From contig DASXZO010000157.1 in assembly GCA_036501845.1 (NCBI GenBank), forward strand, positions 1-64,000: a stretch of 64,000 nt of DNA, in the 5' to 3' direction. This stretch comes from JBBREP01 sp036501845. GTDB taxonomy: Bacteria; Actinomycetota; Acidimicrobiia; IMCC26256; PALSA-610. Each line of letters opens with the position of its first letter. Position 1 is the first letter of the stretch. The notes beneath the pieces were generated by a model, which saw only the letters and a program-made list of their open reading frames with translations, was not told the DNA's origin and ran no database searches. This document shows positions 1-7,884 of this stretch, one piece after another. Made by a program: the position numbers and the translations under genes.

Positions 1-40
1 CGTCGCTATTCGACGTCCTACGACGCCCGGCGCGGGTGCG

Positions 41-1486
41 ATGAGGATTCTGGTTCTCGACGTCGGCACGAGTGGGGTGCGCGCCGCGATCGTGCGCGAC
101 GACCTGCGCACCGAACACGATCGGTACACCGAATTGCTCCCGGCGTCACCCGAACCCGGCATGGTGGAGATCGACGCGGCCGCGCTTGCCAGCCTCACGC
201 TCGGGCTCGCGCGCGATGCCGTCGAGCGGGGTGGACCGGTCGACGGCGTAGCCATCTCGGCCCAGCGCGCCTCGACGATCGCGTGGGACGCCGCGAGCGG
301 GCAACCGCTCGGTCCCGGGCTCGGCTGGCAGGACCTGCGCACGATCGCCCTCTGCTTCGCGGCACGCGAGCACGGGCTGCGGCCGGCACCGAACCAGACC
401 GCCACCAAGGCGCAATGGTTGCTCGACGTCTATGACGCCGGGCGAACCCGCGACGTGCGCATCGGCACGGTCGACACGTGGATCGCCTGGACCTTGAGCA
501 ACGGCACGCTGCACATGACGGACACCACCAACGCGGGCGTCACCGGGCTCACCAACCACGCCTTCGGCGCGTGGGACGAACGAGCGCTTGGCGTGTATGG
601 GATTCCGCGCGACGCGATGGCCACGATCGTGCCGTCGGCCGGGGTTGTGGGCGCCGCGAGCGCGCTCGCGGGCGAGCCACCGATTGTCGCCATCCTCGGC
701 GATCAGCAGGCGTCGCTTGCGGGCCAGGCGTGCGTGCACGCCGGCGACGCCAAGATCACGTTCGGCACCGGCGCGATGCTCGACATGAACCTCGGTGACA
801 CTGCTCCGCCCGAGGGGCACGCTCGCAACCGCAACGGCACGTTCCCGATCGCCGCCTGGCGCGTAGGAGCCGACACCACCTGGGCGCTCGAATCGATCAT
901 GCTCGCCGCGGGCACGAACGTGCAGTGGCTGCGCGACGACATGGGGCTGATCGCGTCGTCGGACGAGAGCGACGCGATCGCGTCGTCGTGTGCCGACACC
1001 GACGGGGTCACCTACGTGCCCGCGCTACTCGGTCTCGGCACGCCACAATGGGACTACGGGGCGCGCAGCGCGCTGCTCGGCCTCACTCGCGGCACCACTC
1101 GCGCGCACATCGTGCGGGCGGTGCTCGAGGGCGTGGCCCAGCGCGGCGCCGATCTCGTGGACGCCGCCATTGCCGACAGCGGCCGCGCCATCAATGCGCT
1201 GCGCATCGACGGTGGCATGAGCGACAACGCGACCTTCCTACAGGCGCTCGCCGATGCATCGGGGCGGCCGGTGGAGGTGTCACCGGTGCGCGAAGCCACG
1301 ACGCGCGGCGCCGCGCTCTTCGGCCTGCTCGCGCTCGGGCACTACCGCTCCGTCGGCGAGCTCGCGGCCACGTGGCAACCGCGCGCACGCGTGGAACCCG
1401 CCAACCGCGTCGACCGCGATCGCTGGCGCGAGGCAGTAGCCCGCGCCGGCCACTGGATCCCCGCCCTCAGCGGAATAGATCTCTGA
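41..1486 (+). CDS. FGGY-family carbohydrate kinase, glycerol kinase-like
   Basis: Probable cytoplasmic sugar or polyol kinase that phosphorylates its substrate with ATP. The 481-residue length and two-domain layout fit the FGGY family. The N-terminal DVGTSGVRAA (about residues 7-16) is the nucleotide-binding loop, and GDQQASLAGQ near residue 220 matches the glycerol kinase signature around the catalytic Asp. The C-terminal half has the ATP-binding GGMSDN and a GAALFGLLALG stretch. The ATG at 41 was chosen because the frame begins directly with the conserved DVGTS strand. The GDQQ motif favours glycerol over xylulose, but the substrate is not proven. Only 40 bases precede it, so any upstream partner lies outside the window. 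It converges on the small membrane protein gene ending at 1516. Confidence 0.85.
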   Translation: MRILVLDVGTSGVRAAIVRDDLRTEHDRYTELLPASPEPGMVEIDAAALASLTLGLARDAVERGGPVDGVAISAQRASTIAWDAASGQPLGPGLGWQDLRTIALCFAAREHGLRPAPNQTATKAQWLLDVYDAGRTRDVRIGTVDTWIAWTLSNGTLHMTDTTNAGVTGLTNHAFGAWDERALGVYGIPRDAMATIVPSAGVVGAASALAGEPPIVAILGDQQASLAGQACVHAGDAKITFGTGAMLDMNLGDTAPPEGHARNRNGTFPIAAWRVGADTTWALESIMLAAGTNVQWLRDDMGLIASSDESDAIASSCADTDGVTYVPALLGLGTPQWDYGARSALLGLTRGTTRAHIVRAVLEGVAQRGADLVDAAIADSGRAINALRIDGGMSDNATFLQALADASGRPVEVSPVREATTRGAALFGLLALGHYRSVGELAATWQPRARVEPANRVDRDRWREAVARAGHWIPALSGIDL

Positions 1487-1515
1487 TACTGCTGCGCTTC
1501 AGTCGAGCGTGGTGA

Positions 1516-1923
1516 CTATGCCGCGTTCATTTCTTCTCGCTGGGACGCAAGGCGCCGGCTGAGGTAGAGCAGGTAGCCGCCGGCGCCGAATGCGCCCGCT
1601 CCGAACAGGCGCGCCCGGATCGGCAGGCCGCGCGACGCGCACATCACGACACCGTCGAAGGCATCGGACACTGCACCCATCGACACCCACTCGGCGTCCT
1701 GCGTGCGCTCCTTCAGCGTGGTGAGCGCACCGACCCCGAGCGCGAGGTCGCGGATACCCGCGAAGCGAATCGCCGCCTTCGTGGCCGGCCGAGTGTCGCC
1801 CAGCACGATGCCCGCGAACACCGACGGGAGAGCAATACACGACAGCCCGATCACGCACCGTGCGCGCGACAGGATGATCGCGATCTGCCGATCGTCGAGC
1901 TCGGCAAGGTCTGCAAGGGCCAT
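1516..1923 (-). CDS. small membrane protein (DUF4267-like)
   Basis: A 135-residue predicted integral membrane protein with three or four hydrophobic segments, including a CVIGLSCIALPSVFAGIVLG stretch, an IRDLALGVGAL segment and a C-terminal AGAFGAGGYLLYL segment. The spacing resembles small DUF4267-type membrane proteins of unknown role; that assignment is from memory of the pattern. The frame is open upstream to 2169, but that part is low-complexity Arg-rich shadow of the neighbouring gene, so the ATG at 1923 (MALADLAEL) is preferred. It follows the 246-residue gene by 26 bases on the same strand and may be the last gene of that operon. No function can be assigned. Confidence 0.6.
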   Translation of the reverse strand: MALADLAELDDRQIAIILSRARCVIGLSCIALPSVFAGIVLGDTRPATKAAIRFAGIRDLALGVGALTTLKERTQDAEWVSMGAVSDAFDGVVMCASRGLPIRARLFGAGAFGAGGYLLYLSRRLASQREEMNAA

Positions 1924-1949
1924 GCGCCGGAAGGTATCGCGTCGTTCGA

Positions 1950-2690
1950 TCAACGGCCGGTGTGGAGCAGCTCGACCCAACCCGGCGCGTCCGACCCGTC
2001 GGGAAGGACGCAGCGGGAGAGCGCGCGGGTGATGTGTGGGTTGCCGGCGTTCTCGACGTCGAGACTCGGCAGCGGTATGACCGCGAGCAGGTTCGGCGTT
2101 GCCCGAATCGGCACACCAGCCGTGCAACGCACGTGCTGCCACGGTGAAGACCAGTCGCGCGCTCCCCACGTGTGCCGTCGTATCCCGTCACCTTCGAGTG
2201 CGATCACTTCGTCGGCAAGGAGTACGTCACCGTGCACGCGACCAATCTGCTGGTAACCGATGTCGCCGTCCGCAGCGACGCTCGCGCCGGCCGATGCTTC
2301 CCACTCGAGGTCGAGGCCTACCGGTAGGCGCGTGCCGATCTCGCCGCGCAGTCCGTCGTAGGCGTCATCGAGGCGAACGCCGAAGGCCTCCACACCGATC
2401 GACCAGTGCTCCATCGGCACCTCGCATACGAGCTCGCACCACAGCGCATCTGCGCGCGCGAGCAGTGTGGAACTCGGAGGCATCGGGACATCGTGATCGC
2501 GAACCACGACGGTGCCATCGCTGCGCAGCACGTACACCCAGCACCAGGCGCGCCGCTGGTTCGGATAGAGCGCGATCCGCACGAAGCCACCGAACATCGC
2601 ATCGTCAGCCGCGAACTCGAAGTCCCAACACTCCTCCCACCACTGATCTTCTCCGGCGACGTGCCGACCTTCGTCGGCGCGTCCGCTCAC
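1950..2690 (-). CDS. hypothetical protein, possibly a lipocalin/AttH-like beta protein
   Basis: This 246-residue soluble protein has no signal peptide or membrane segment. It is rich in Trp and in alternating beta-type stretches (WWEECWDFEF, RRAWCWVYVL, RRHTWGARDWSSPWQHV). The pattern of an RxHxWGxRDWS-like motif in the second half recalls the carotenoid 1,2-hydratase/AttH and DUF7064-type lipocalin-like proteins, which often act on hydrophobic metabolites; this is inference. The GTG start at 2690 overlaps the stop of the upstream gene in a GTGA junction, which indicates translational coupling. It is the third gene of a unit with the swivel-domain protein (3826-4173) and a 379-residue partner (2687-3826), so its role is probably linked to theirs. 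Confidence 0.65.
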   Translation of the reverse strand: MSGRADEGRHVAGEDQWWEECWDFEFAADDAMFGGFVRIALYPNQRRAWCWVYVLRSDGTVVVRDHDVPMPPSSTLLARADALWCELVCEVPMEHWSIGVEAFGVRLDDAYDGLRGEIGTRLPVGLDLEWEASAGASVAADGDIGYQQIGRVHGDVLLADEVIALEGDGIRRHTWGARDWSSPWQHVRCTAGVPIRATPNLLAVIPLPSLDVENAGNPHITRALSRCVLPDGSDAPGWVELLHTGR

Positions 2691-3826
2691 GCGACGGGTG
2701 GGTAGTACTCGCCGGGATCGGGGATCTCAGGACCTTCGGGCATGCCCTCGATCAACGAGAGGAACGGGTAGAGGTCGAGGCTGTCGCGCGGCACCGACCA
2801 GTCGAGCGCGTCGGCCACGCCAGCGACAACCGCGAACGGTCGCAAGAACGAGAAGTACACGTAGGCGCCGGCGTCGATCTTGGCGCTGCGCTCCATCGCC
2901 GCGATCCGACGGTATTGCGCGCGCTGGGCCTGCTTCGCGGCCGTCGCGAGCGCGTCCGTCGCACTGGCGTCGAGCAGGCGCAGCTCACCGTTCGACACGT
3001 CGAAGAGCGCGAAGGCGGTGACGTGGCGTAGGTAGTCCTCGGGCGTGGTGACCGCGGTACCGAAGTCGCTCACCGACACGTCGACCCCGTCGAGCACGAA
3101 CGCCTCGAGCACGCTTTGGTACGGCATGTCGGCGGCGATGTCGGCGCTCCATGGGAAGTCGCTCACGCCAAGCTTCACGAATTGGCGCAACAGCAGGGTG
3201 CGGCCGTCGGGCAACGCATAGGGCCCGCTGTCCTGGTAACCGGAGCGGGTGTCGAACCAGAGCAAGAACTCGTAGGACGTGAGCAACGCGTTCACACGAG
3301 TCATGCGTGACCGCGCGACATCATCGAGCGGCACACAGGCGTCGACGATGTCGTGCACATGCGCCACGAACGGCGTGACCACGCCGGCCGCATCGGCAGC
3401 CTGGTGGGTGCCGTCACCGCCGCGAAACGCCCCCGACGCGCGCTCCCAGAAGTCGAGCACCACTGCGGTGCGGGCGAGGTCGGCTTCGGGGTCGAGCATG
3501 CCGGCCTGGTGCAGCACGTTGCGCCCGACGAAGTGGAAGTTGGCGATCGACCACATCCGCACGGTGTCGATCTCGTTGCCGAGTGCACGGCCGGCGCGCC
3601 CGATGTCCTCGGGTTTCATCGCCTCGGCGATGCGCAGCATCAGTTCGGGATAGCGGCGGTAGGCCTCCACGCAGCCGACCACGATGTAGGCGGTGATGGG
3701 GATGAGCGCCGACTCGAGCGCGGTGCGTTGCGAGGTGAGTGCGAACGAGATCTCGGAGTGGTATCGCAGCCACCGGTTCACCGTGGCCTTGTCCCAGCCT
3801 GCGGGGATCGCGACCTCGTCCACCAC
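2687..3826 (-). CDS. conserved hypothetical protein, partner of a swivel-domain protein
   Basis: A 379-residue, mostly helical, soluble protein that I do not recognise. The GTG start at 3826 shares its G with the TAG stop of the swivel-domain gene, and the 3' end overlaps the next gene by GTGA, so three genes are coupled. The frame is open further upstream (to 4165), but that extension is Arg-rich antisense-like sequence and is rejected. Visible features are an N-terminal VNRWLRYHSEISFALTSQR helix, a conserved-looking SGAFRGGDGTHQAADAAG stretch (about residues 176-193) and a Pro-rich acidic C terminus. Its pairing with a PEP-utiliser mobile domain suggests it supplies another part of a split phosphotransfer or hydratase-type enzyme, but no catalytic motif is evident. 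Confidence 0.6.
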   Translation of the reverse strand: MVDEVAIPAGWDKATVNRWLRYHSEISFALTSQRTALESALIPITAYIVVGCVEAYRRYPELMLRIAEAMKPEDIGRAGRALGNEIDTVRMWSIANFHFVGRNVLHQAGMLDPEADLARTAVVLDFWERASGAFRGGDGTHQAADAAGVVTPFVAHVHDIVDACVPLDDVARSRMTRVNALLTSYEFLLWFDTRSGYQDSGPYALPDGRTLLLRQFVKLGVSDFPWSADIAADMPYQSVLEAFVLDGVDVSVSDFGTAVTTPEDYLRHVTAFALFDVSNGELRLLDASATDALATAAKQAQRAQYRRIAAMERSAKIDAGAYVYFSFLRPFAVVAGVADALDWSVPRDSLDLYPFLSLIEGMPEGPEIPDPGEYYPPVA

Positions 3827-4173
3827 TATTCCTCGCGCCGCACGATGCCGTCGGTGCCGCTGCAGTCGACCTCGACGCCGTCGCCGTCGGCGACAGGAAC
3901 GGTGAGCACCGTGCCCATCACGCACGGCACCTCGTATTCGCGGCTCACGATCCCGATGTGACTCAACGGCGTGCCCGACAGGCACACAACGGCGGTGAGA
4001 TCGTCGAAGATCGGCGCGAGGAACGTGGCGCCCGCGTCCTCGACGCAGGCGACCACGCCTTCGGCCGAGGTGTCCATGAGGTCGAGCACGTCGTCGGGTG
4101 ACGTGAGCATGCGCCAGCGCCCGCGCACCGGCGTCGCGTCGAAGACCTTGGTACCGCGCCCGCATTCCAGCAT
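3826..4173 (-). CDS. stand-alone PEP-utilising enzyme mobile (swivelling phosphohistidine) domain protein
   Basis: A 115-residue protein whose C-terminal half matches the mobile domain of PEP synthase, PPDK and rifampin phosphotransferase. The motif CLSGTPLSHIGIVSREYEVP (about residues 64-83) corresponds to the family pattern GGxTSHAAIVARExGIP, with the phosphorylatable His at about residue 72. In the known enzymes this domain ferries phosphate between a nucleotide-binding domain and a substrate domain. Here no ATP-grasp or PEP/pyruvate domain is fused or adjacent; upstream (4226-5158) is a metal transporter. It is the first gene of a coupled operon with the 379- and 246-residue unknowns. The partner kinase, if any, must be encoded elsewhere, or the domain has another role. 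Confidence 0.7.
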   Translation of the reverse strand: MLECGRGTKVFDATPVRGRWRMLTSPDDVLDLMDTSAEGVVACVEDAGATFLAPIFDDLTAVVCLSGTPLSHIGIVSREYEVPCVMGTVLTVPVADGDGVEVDCSGTDGIVRREE

Positions 4174-4225
4174 TGGGTGATGAAGTTAATCGCCGCGCTA
4201 CGCGCCGAACGCGGAGGGATTACCC

Positions 4226-5158
4226 CTACGCGCCGTCGGCGCTTCCCGTGCTGTCGCGAAACACATCGGGTTCGATGAACACGAGGCGCGCCTGCGGTAG
4301 GGCGCGCCGTATCTCCACCTCGGTGCCGTCGATCGCGTCAGCGAGCGCGGGCACGGTGAGCGCGGCGTCGAATTCGACCTTTGCGGCCACCAGCACATCC
4401 TCGGGGCCGAGATGCAATGTGCGCATGTGGATCAGCCGTGTCACGTTCGGACCGCGGCGGATGGCGTCCTCGATCGCCGCGACCTCCGACGGGCTCGCGC
4501 TCTCCCCCACGATCAAGCTCGACATCTCGGTTGCGAGCAGGCTCGCGATCACCACGAGCAGTACGCCGATCGCGAGGCTGCCCACCGCGTCGTAGCGACC
4601 ATTGCCGGTGACGGCCGCGAGCACCACGCCAACGAGCGCGAAGAACAGTCCGATGAGCGCGCCGCTGTCCTCGAGCAACACCACAGGAAGCTCGGGATTC
4701 TTCGTGTGGCGGATGAACGACAACATCGACTGGCCGTGCAGGAACGGCCGAGCTTCTCGGCGAGCAGTGCGCAGCGAAAGGCCTTCGAGGACGGCGGCCA
4801 CGAGCAGCACGCCGATTGCCCATCCGGGCGAGTCGAGGGTGTGCGGGTGCAGCAGCTTCTCGATACCTTCGAAGACCGCGAACAGACCCCCAACCGAGAA
4901 CAGCACCAGCGCGACGATGAACGCCCACAGGTAACGCGCGGTGCCGTGCCCGAACGGGTGGCGTTCGTCGGCCGGCTTCTTCGACCGGTGCGAGCCGAAC
5001 ATCAGCAGGCCCTGGTTGCCGGTGTCGGCGATGCTGTGGATCGCCTCGGCGAGCATCGACGACGCGCCGGTCACGGCGAACGCGAGCAGCTTCGCCAGCG
5101 CGATCCCGATGTTGGCGAGGAGCGCGGCGACGATGGCGCGGCGCGAACCCTCCTGCAC
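4226..5158 (-). CDS. cation diffusion facilitator (CDF) family metal transporter
   Basis: A 310-residue inner-membrane divalent-cation exporter of the CDF (cation efflux) family, usually Zn, Fe, Mn or Co out against protons. Six hydrophobic segments occupy about residues 8-230. The metal-site pattern HSIADT (His41, Asp45) lies in helix 2, and a second HxxxD-type site is expected in helix 5. The cytoplasmic His-containing RHPFGHGTARY segment follows the first pair. The remainder (about 220-310) is the cytoplasmic dimerisation domain, with metal-binding His residues in LIHMRTLHLG. It starts at a GTG. It is probably a single-gene unit: 52 bases separate it from the swivel operon and 32 from ogt. 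The ion specificity cannot be read from the sequence. Confidence 0.88.
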   Translation of the reverse strand: MQEGSRRAIVAALLANIGIALAKLLAFAVTGASSMLAEAIHSIADTGNQGLLMFGSHRSKKPADERHPFGHGTARYLWAFIVALVLFSVGGLFAVFEGIEKLLHPHTLDSPGWAIGVLLVAAVLEGLSLRTARREARPFLHGQSMLSFIRHTKNPELPVVLLEDSGALIGLFFALVGVVLAAVTGNGRYDAVGSLAIGVLLVVIASLLATEMSSLIVGESASPSEVAAIEDAIRRGPNVTRLIHMRTLHLGPEDVLVAAKVEFDAALTVPALADAIDGTEVEIRRALPQARLVFIEPDVFRDSTGSADGA

Positions 5159-5190
5159 GATGCGAAGCTACTTGGGCGGGTTGCGCCGCC

Positions 5191-5709
5191 TCAGCTGTCG
5201 AACAGCAGCACGCCTTCGTGCGCGAGCAACCAGCGCTTGATCTCGAGATTGCGCGTGGCGCCCTGATTGGTGCCGCCGTAGCCGCCGAGCTTGCCGCGCG
5301 CCGCGATCACGCGGTGGCACGGGATCACGAACGGCACCGGGTTGTGCGCCATCGCGGTGCCGACCGCGCGCGCCGCGCCCGGCGCACCGGCCATCTCGGC
5401 CAGCTCGCCGTACGACACCACTTCGCCCCAACCGACCTCGGCCTGCAGCGTGTCGAACACGCGCCGGGCGAAGGGTGCGCTCGGCAGGAACGCCGGGTCG
5501 ACGTCGACCTCGAGTTCCTTGCGATCGCCGCCAAACCACTCCTCGAGCGCCGTTGCCACTGCTCGGTCGCGCCGCGCCGGTGCGTCGACGGTTCGCGCGG
5601 TGAAGTCGAGCTCGTCGTCGCCACTCCACGAGATCGCTGCGATCCCGCGATCGCCGGCAACGACGGTGATCGGCCCGATCGGCGTGTGCTGGCGCCACCA
5701 CCCACTCAC
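5191..5709 (-). CDS. ogt: methylated-DNA--protein-cysteine methyltransferase
   Basis: Repairs O6-alkylguanine (and O4-alkylthymine) in DNA by transferring the alkyl group irreversibly to its own cysteine. The active-site motif IPCHRV is present with the acceptor Cys at residue 131. It is followed by the GKLGGYGG loop and a C-terminal LEIKRWLLAHEGV helix. The 172-residue length is normal for the Ogt type without an Ada N-terminal domain, and the wing-helix region GEVVSYGELAEMAGAPGAARAVG is intact. It starts at a GTG. It sits 20 bases after mdh on the same strand, so the two may be cotranscribed, although they have no functional link. Confidence 0.95.
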   Translation of the reverse strand: MSGWWRQHTPIGPITVVAGDRGIAAISWSGDDELDFTARTVDAPARRDRAVATALEEWFGGDRKELEVDVDPAFLPSAPFARRVFDTLQAEVGWGEVVSYGELAEMAGAPGAARAVGTAMAHNPVPFVIPCHRVIAARGKLGGYGGTNQGATRNLEIKRWLLAHEGVLLFDS

Positions 5710-5729
5710 GCCGACATTGTCGCGCGATC

Positions 5730-6716
5730 TCAGATGAGATCGAGCTCTCTTACCGCGTCACGCTCGTCGCGCAGTTCGCCAATCGTGGCGTCGACGCGGG
5801 CTCGTGCGAACTCGTCGAGCTCGAGTCCCTGCACGATCGACCACTCGCCGTTCTTCGTGGTGATCGGGTAGCCGCTGATGAGCCCCTCGTCGGCACCGTA
5901 CGAACCGTCGGAACACACCGCCATGCTCACCCAGTCGCCGTCGGCGGTGCCGAGCGCCCAGTCGTGCACGTGATCGATCGCGGCGTTCGCAGCGCTCGCC
6001 GCCGAAGACAGACCGCGTGCCTTGATCACCGCGGCACCGCGCTGTTGCACAGTGGGAATGAAGTCCTTCTCGTACCACGTGTGGTCGCCGACCGCGTCGT
6101 ACGCGCTCTTGCCGTCCACCTGCGCGTGGTACAGGTCGGGGAACTGTGTGGCCGAGTGGTTGCCCCAGATCGTCATGCGGCTGATGTCGGCCACGGCAAC
6201 ACCGAGCTTCTGCGCCACCTGCGCGATCGCGCGGTTGTGGTCGAGCCGCGTCATCGCGGTGAACCGTGAGTTGTCGATGCCCTTGGCGTTGTTCATGGCA
6301 ATCAGGCAGTTGGTGTTCGCCGGGTTACCGACCACGAGAATCCGGATGTCGTCGGCGGCGCCGGCGCTCAGGGCCTGGCCCTGCGTGGTGAAGATGCCAC
6401 CGTTGATCTTGAGCAGATCGGAGCGCTCCATGCCCTCCTTGCGCGGCACCGAGCCGACGAGCAGCGCGTAGTTCACGCCCTCGAACGCCTTGTGCGCGTC
6501 GTCGGTGGCCACCGTGCCCGCGAGCAACGGGAACGCGCAGTCGTCGAGTTCCATCACCACGCCGCGCAACGCATCGAGTGCCTGCGGGATCTCGAGCAAG
6601 TGCAAGATCACCGGCTGATCCGGACCGAGCATCGCGCCGCTCGCGATGCGGAAGAGCAGGCTGTACCCGATCTGACCGGCCGGTCCCGTCACTGCGACGC
6701 GCACTGGTGTTTTCAT
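5730..6716 (-). CDS. mdh: malate dehydrogenase
   Basis: NAD-dependent oxidation of malate to oxaloacetate in the TCA cycle, cytoplasmic. It has 328 residues, the normal length for the cytosolic-type bacterial enzyme. The Rossmann motif VTGPAGQIGYSLL lies at about residues 9-21, the substrate-binding loop VPRKEGMERSDLL in the middle, and the catalytic His at 187 within IWGNHSATQFPD. The frame continues upstream to 6764, but the ATG at 6716 (MKTPVRVAVTG) gives the canonical N terminus. Another TCA pair, sucC-sucD, lies about 7 kb away at 12768-14839. The J-domain gene ends 10 bases upstream, so they may share a transcript. Confidence 0.97.
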   Translation of the reverse strand: MKTPVRVAVTGPAGQIGYSLLFRIASGAMLGPDQPVILHLLEIPQALDALRGVVMELDDCAFPLLAGTVATDDAHKAFEGVNYALLVGSVPRKEGMERSDLLKINGGIFTTQGQALSAGAADDIRILVVGNPANTNCLIAMNNAKGIDNSRFTAMTRLDHNRAIAQVAQKLGVAVADISRMTIWGNHSATQFPDLYHAQVDGKSAYDAVGDHTWYEKDFIPTVQQRGAAVIKARGLSSAASAANAAIDHVHDWALGTADGDWVSMAVCSDGSYGADEGLISGYPITTKNGEWSIVQGLELDEFARARVDATIGELRDERDAVRELDLI

Positions 6717-6726
6717 ACGGGCGAAG

Positions 6727-7521
6727 CTACTCACCGCCCGCGAACTGGCCCGAAGCGACAGCATCGCGTTCGATTTCGTCGAGCAGCAGCTCGCGCGCTT
6801 CGCTCAGCTCGGCGATGCGGTCGGCCGCCGCCTCGCGGTGACCGCCGCTGTCGGGGTGCGCGTCGCGGAGCAGGCGGCGGAAGCGCCGGTTCACCTCGTC
6901 GCGCTCGATCTCGCTGATCGGCCCGAAACCGAGCACCTCGAGCGCCCAGCGCCGCTCCGACGCGACGCCGGTCCACTTGCGTTCGCCTTCGGGTGCGCCG
7001 GGCTGCCAATTCACGCCCGGCGCCCACGGAATCTCGGGGGCCACGCCCTGTTCGAGGCGCCGCACCAGCACTCGCTTCGGAAAGCGGAACCGGCCGTCGA
7101 TGGCGTCACGGATGGCGAGCAGGCCGGCGGTGCGCGGCGTGGGCGGCAGGACGCTGACGGCGAGCACCGAGCCGAGGATCTGCGGCGCCGACGCGCCGTG
7201 CGCGTCGAGCTCGACGATCAGTTGGCCGTCCTCGTCGAGGACGCGGTGGCGGCTGCGGTCGAGACCGTGAGTGTCGGTCTGCAAGCGATACCAAAGCTTG
7301 ATCTGCGGCACCTCGAGCCCGCGCGACGCGGCGTGCAACAGACCAGGAAGCGCGTCGCGTTGCTCGTCGGCGAGCGCGCCAACTCGTGTGCTCACCACCG
7401 CGCCGAGCAGGAGTGCGCCGTAGCCACCTCCCGTCATCGGCAGGTACGCCGAGCCGAGCGCGACGCGCCGCGTCGGCATGTGCCGGCGCGTGTGGCGGAT
7501 CAGCAGCTCAGCGAGCAGCAC
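6727..7521 (-). CDS. J-domain protein with an unknown N-terminal domain
   Basis: A 264-residue protein. The last 70 residues form a degenerate DnaJ domain: RWALEVLGFGP...RRFRRLLRDAHPDSGGH, with the diagnostic HPD tripeptide that stimulates DnaK ATPase. The first 170 residues (GSAYLPMTGGGYGALLLG, then IKLWYRLQTDTHGLDRSRHR) do not match a family I know. There is no zinc-finger or G/F region, so it is a type III (DnaJC-like) co-chaperone candidate. The start is uncertain: GTG at 7521 or ATG at 7479 (MPTRRVALGS). It precedes mdh by 10 bases. The likely role is recruiting DnaK to a specific client; this is inference from the HPD motif alone. Confidence 0.7.
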   Translation of the reverse strand: MLLAELLIRHTRRHMPTRRVALGSAYLPMTGGGYGALLLGAVVSTRVGALADEQRDALPGLLHAASRGLEVPQIKLWYRLQTDTHGLDRSRHRVLDEDGQLIVELDAHGASAPQILGSVLAVSVLPPTPRTAGLLAIRDAIDGRFRFPKRVLVRRLEQGVAPEIPWAPGVNWQPGAPEGERKWTGVASERRWALEVLGFGPISEIERDEVNRRFRRLLRDAHPDSGGHREAAADRIAELSEARELLLDEIERDAVASGQFAGGE

Positions 7522-7641
7522 CCGGCTCCTCTTATTCCTCGATCACTCGTTCATCGCCATGCTCGCGGACTACCCGTCGCGGGTACGAAACCGCGCCACC
7601 ATGGGTTCATACGGCGCCGAAACCGGTGCGGTATTGCGTAA
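7522..7641. other. non-coding gap upstream of the J-domain gene
   Basis: These 120 bases lie between two minus-strand genes and contain no supported ORF. A short inverted pair, cccgtcgcggg, is visible near 7572, but there is no T-run. It presumably holds the 3' end of the folD transcript and the promoter of the J-domain gene; no clear -35/-10 pair is recognisable. Confidence 0.3.
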
Positions 7642-7884
7642 CTAGTGCGCCGCGGGCAATACAGCGACGACGATCAGCACCGCCGCGTACACCGCGGCGA
7701 GCACGCCGATCAGGTACCAGAGCGCGTGTTGGCGGAACGGGTTCGGTCGCTCGGGGCCGAGTTCCTGGTACAGCCCACACGCAGGACAACGCATCTGGTT
7801 CGGCGTGAGGAGCGTGTCGCACAGCGGGCATTCACGCGGCGCCGGAGCGGGTGGCTGCGGCGGCGGTGTCTGCGGGAGGGTCAT
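7642..7884 (-). CDS. small zinc-ribbon membrane protein
   Basis: An 80-residue protein. A Pro-rich N terminus is followed by two CxxC knuckles (ECPLCD and RCPACG, about residues 18-37) forming a zinc ribbon, then one C-terminal membrane helix (LWYLIGVLAAVYAAVLIVVAV). Such proteins are common in Actinobacteria as membrane-anchored zinc-ribbon proteins of unknown function. The ATG at 7884 overlaps the folD stop in an ATGA junction, so the two genes are translationally coupled. The frame reads on upstream inside folD, but that part is antisense-like Arg-rich sequence. No enzymatic function is suggested. Confidence 0.65.
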   Translation of the reverse strand: MTLPQTPPPQPPAPAPRECPLCDTLLTPNQMRCPACGLYQELGPERPNPFRQHALWYLIGVLAAVYAAVLIVVAVLPAAH

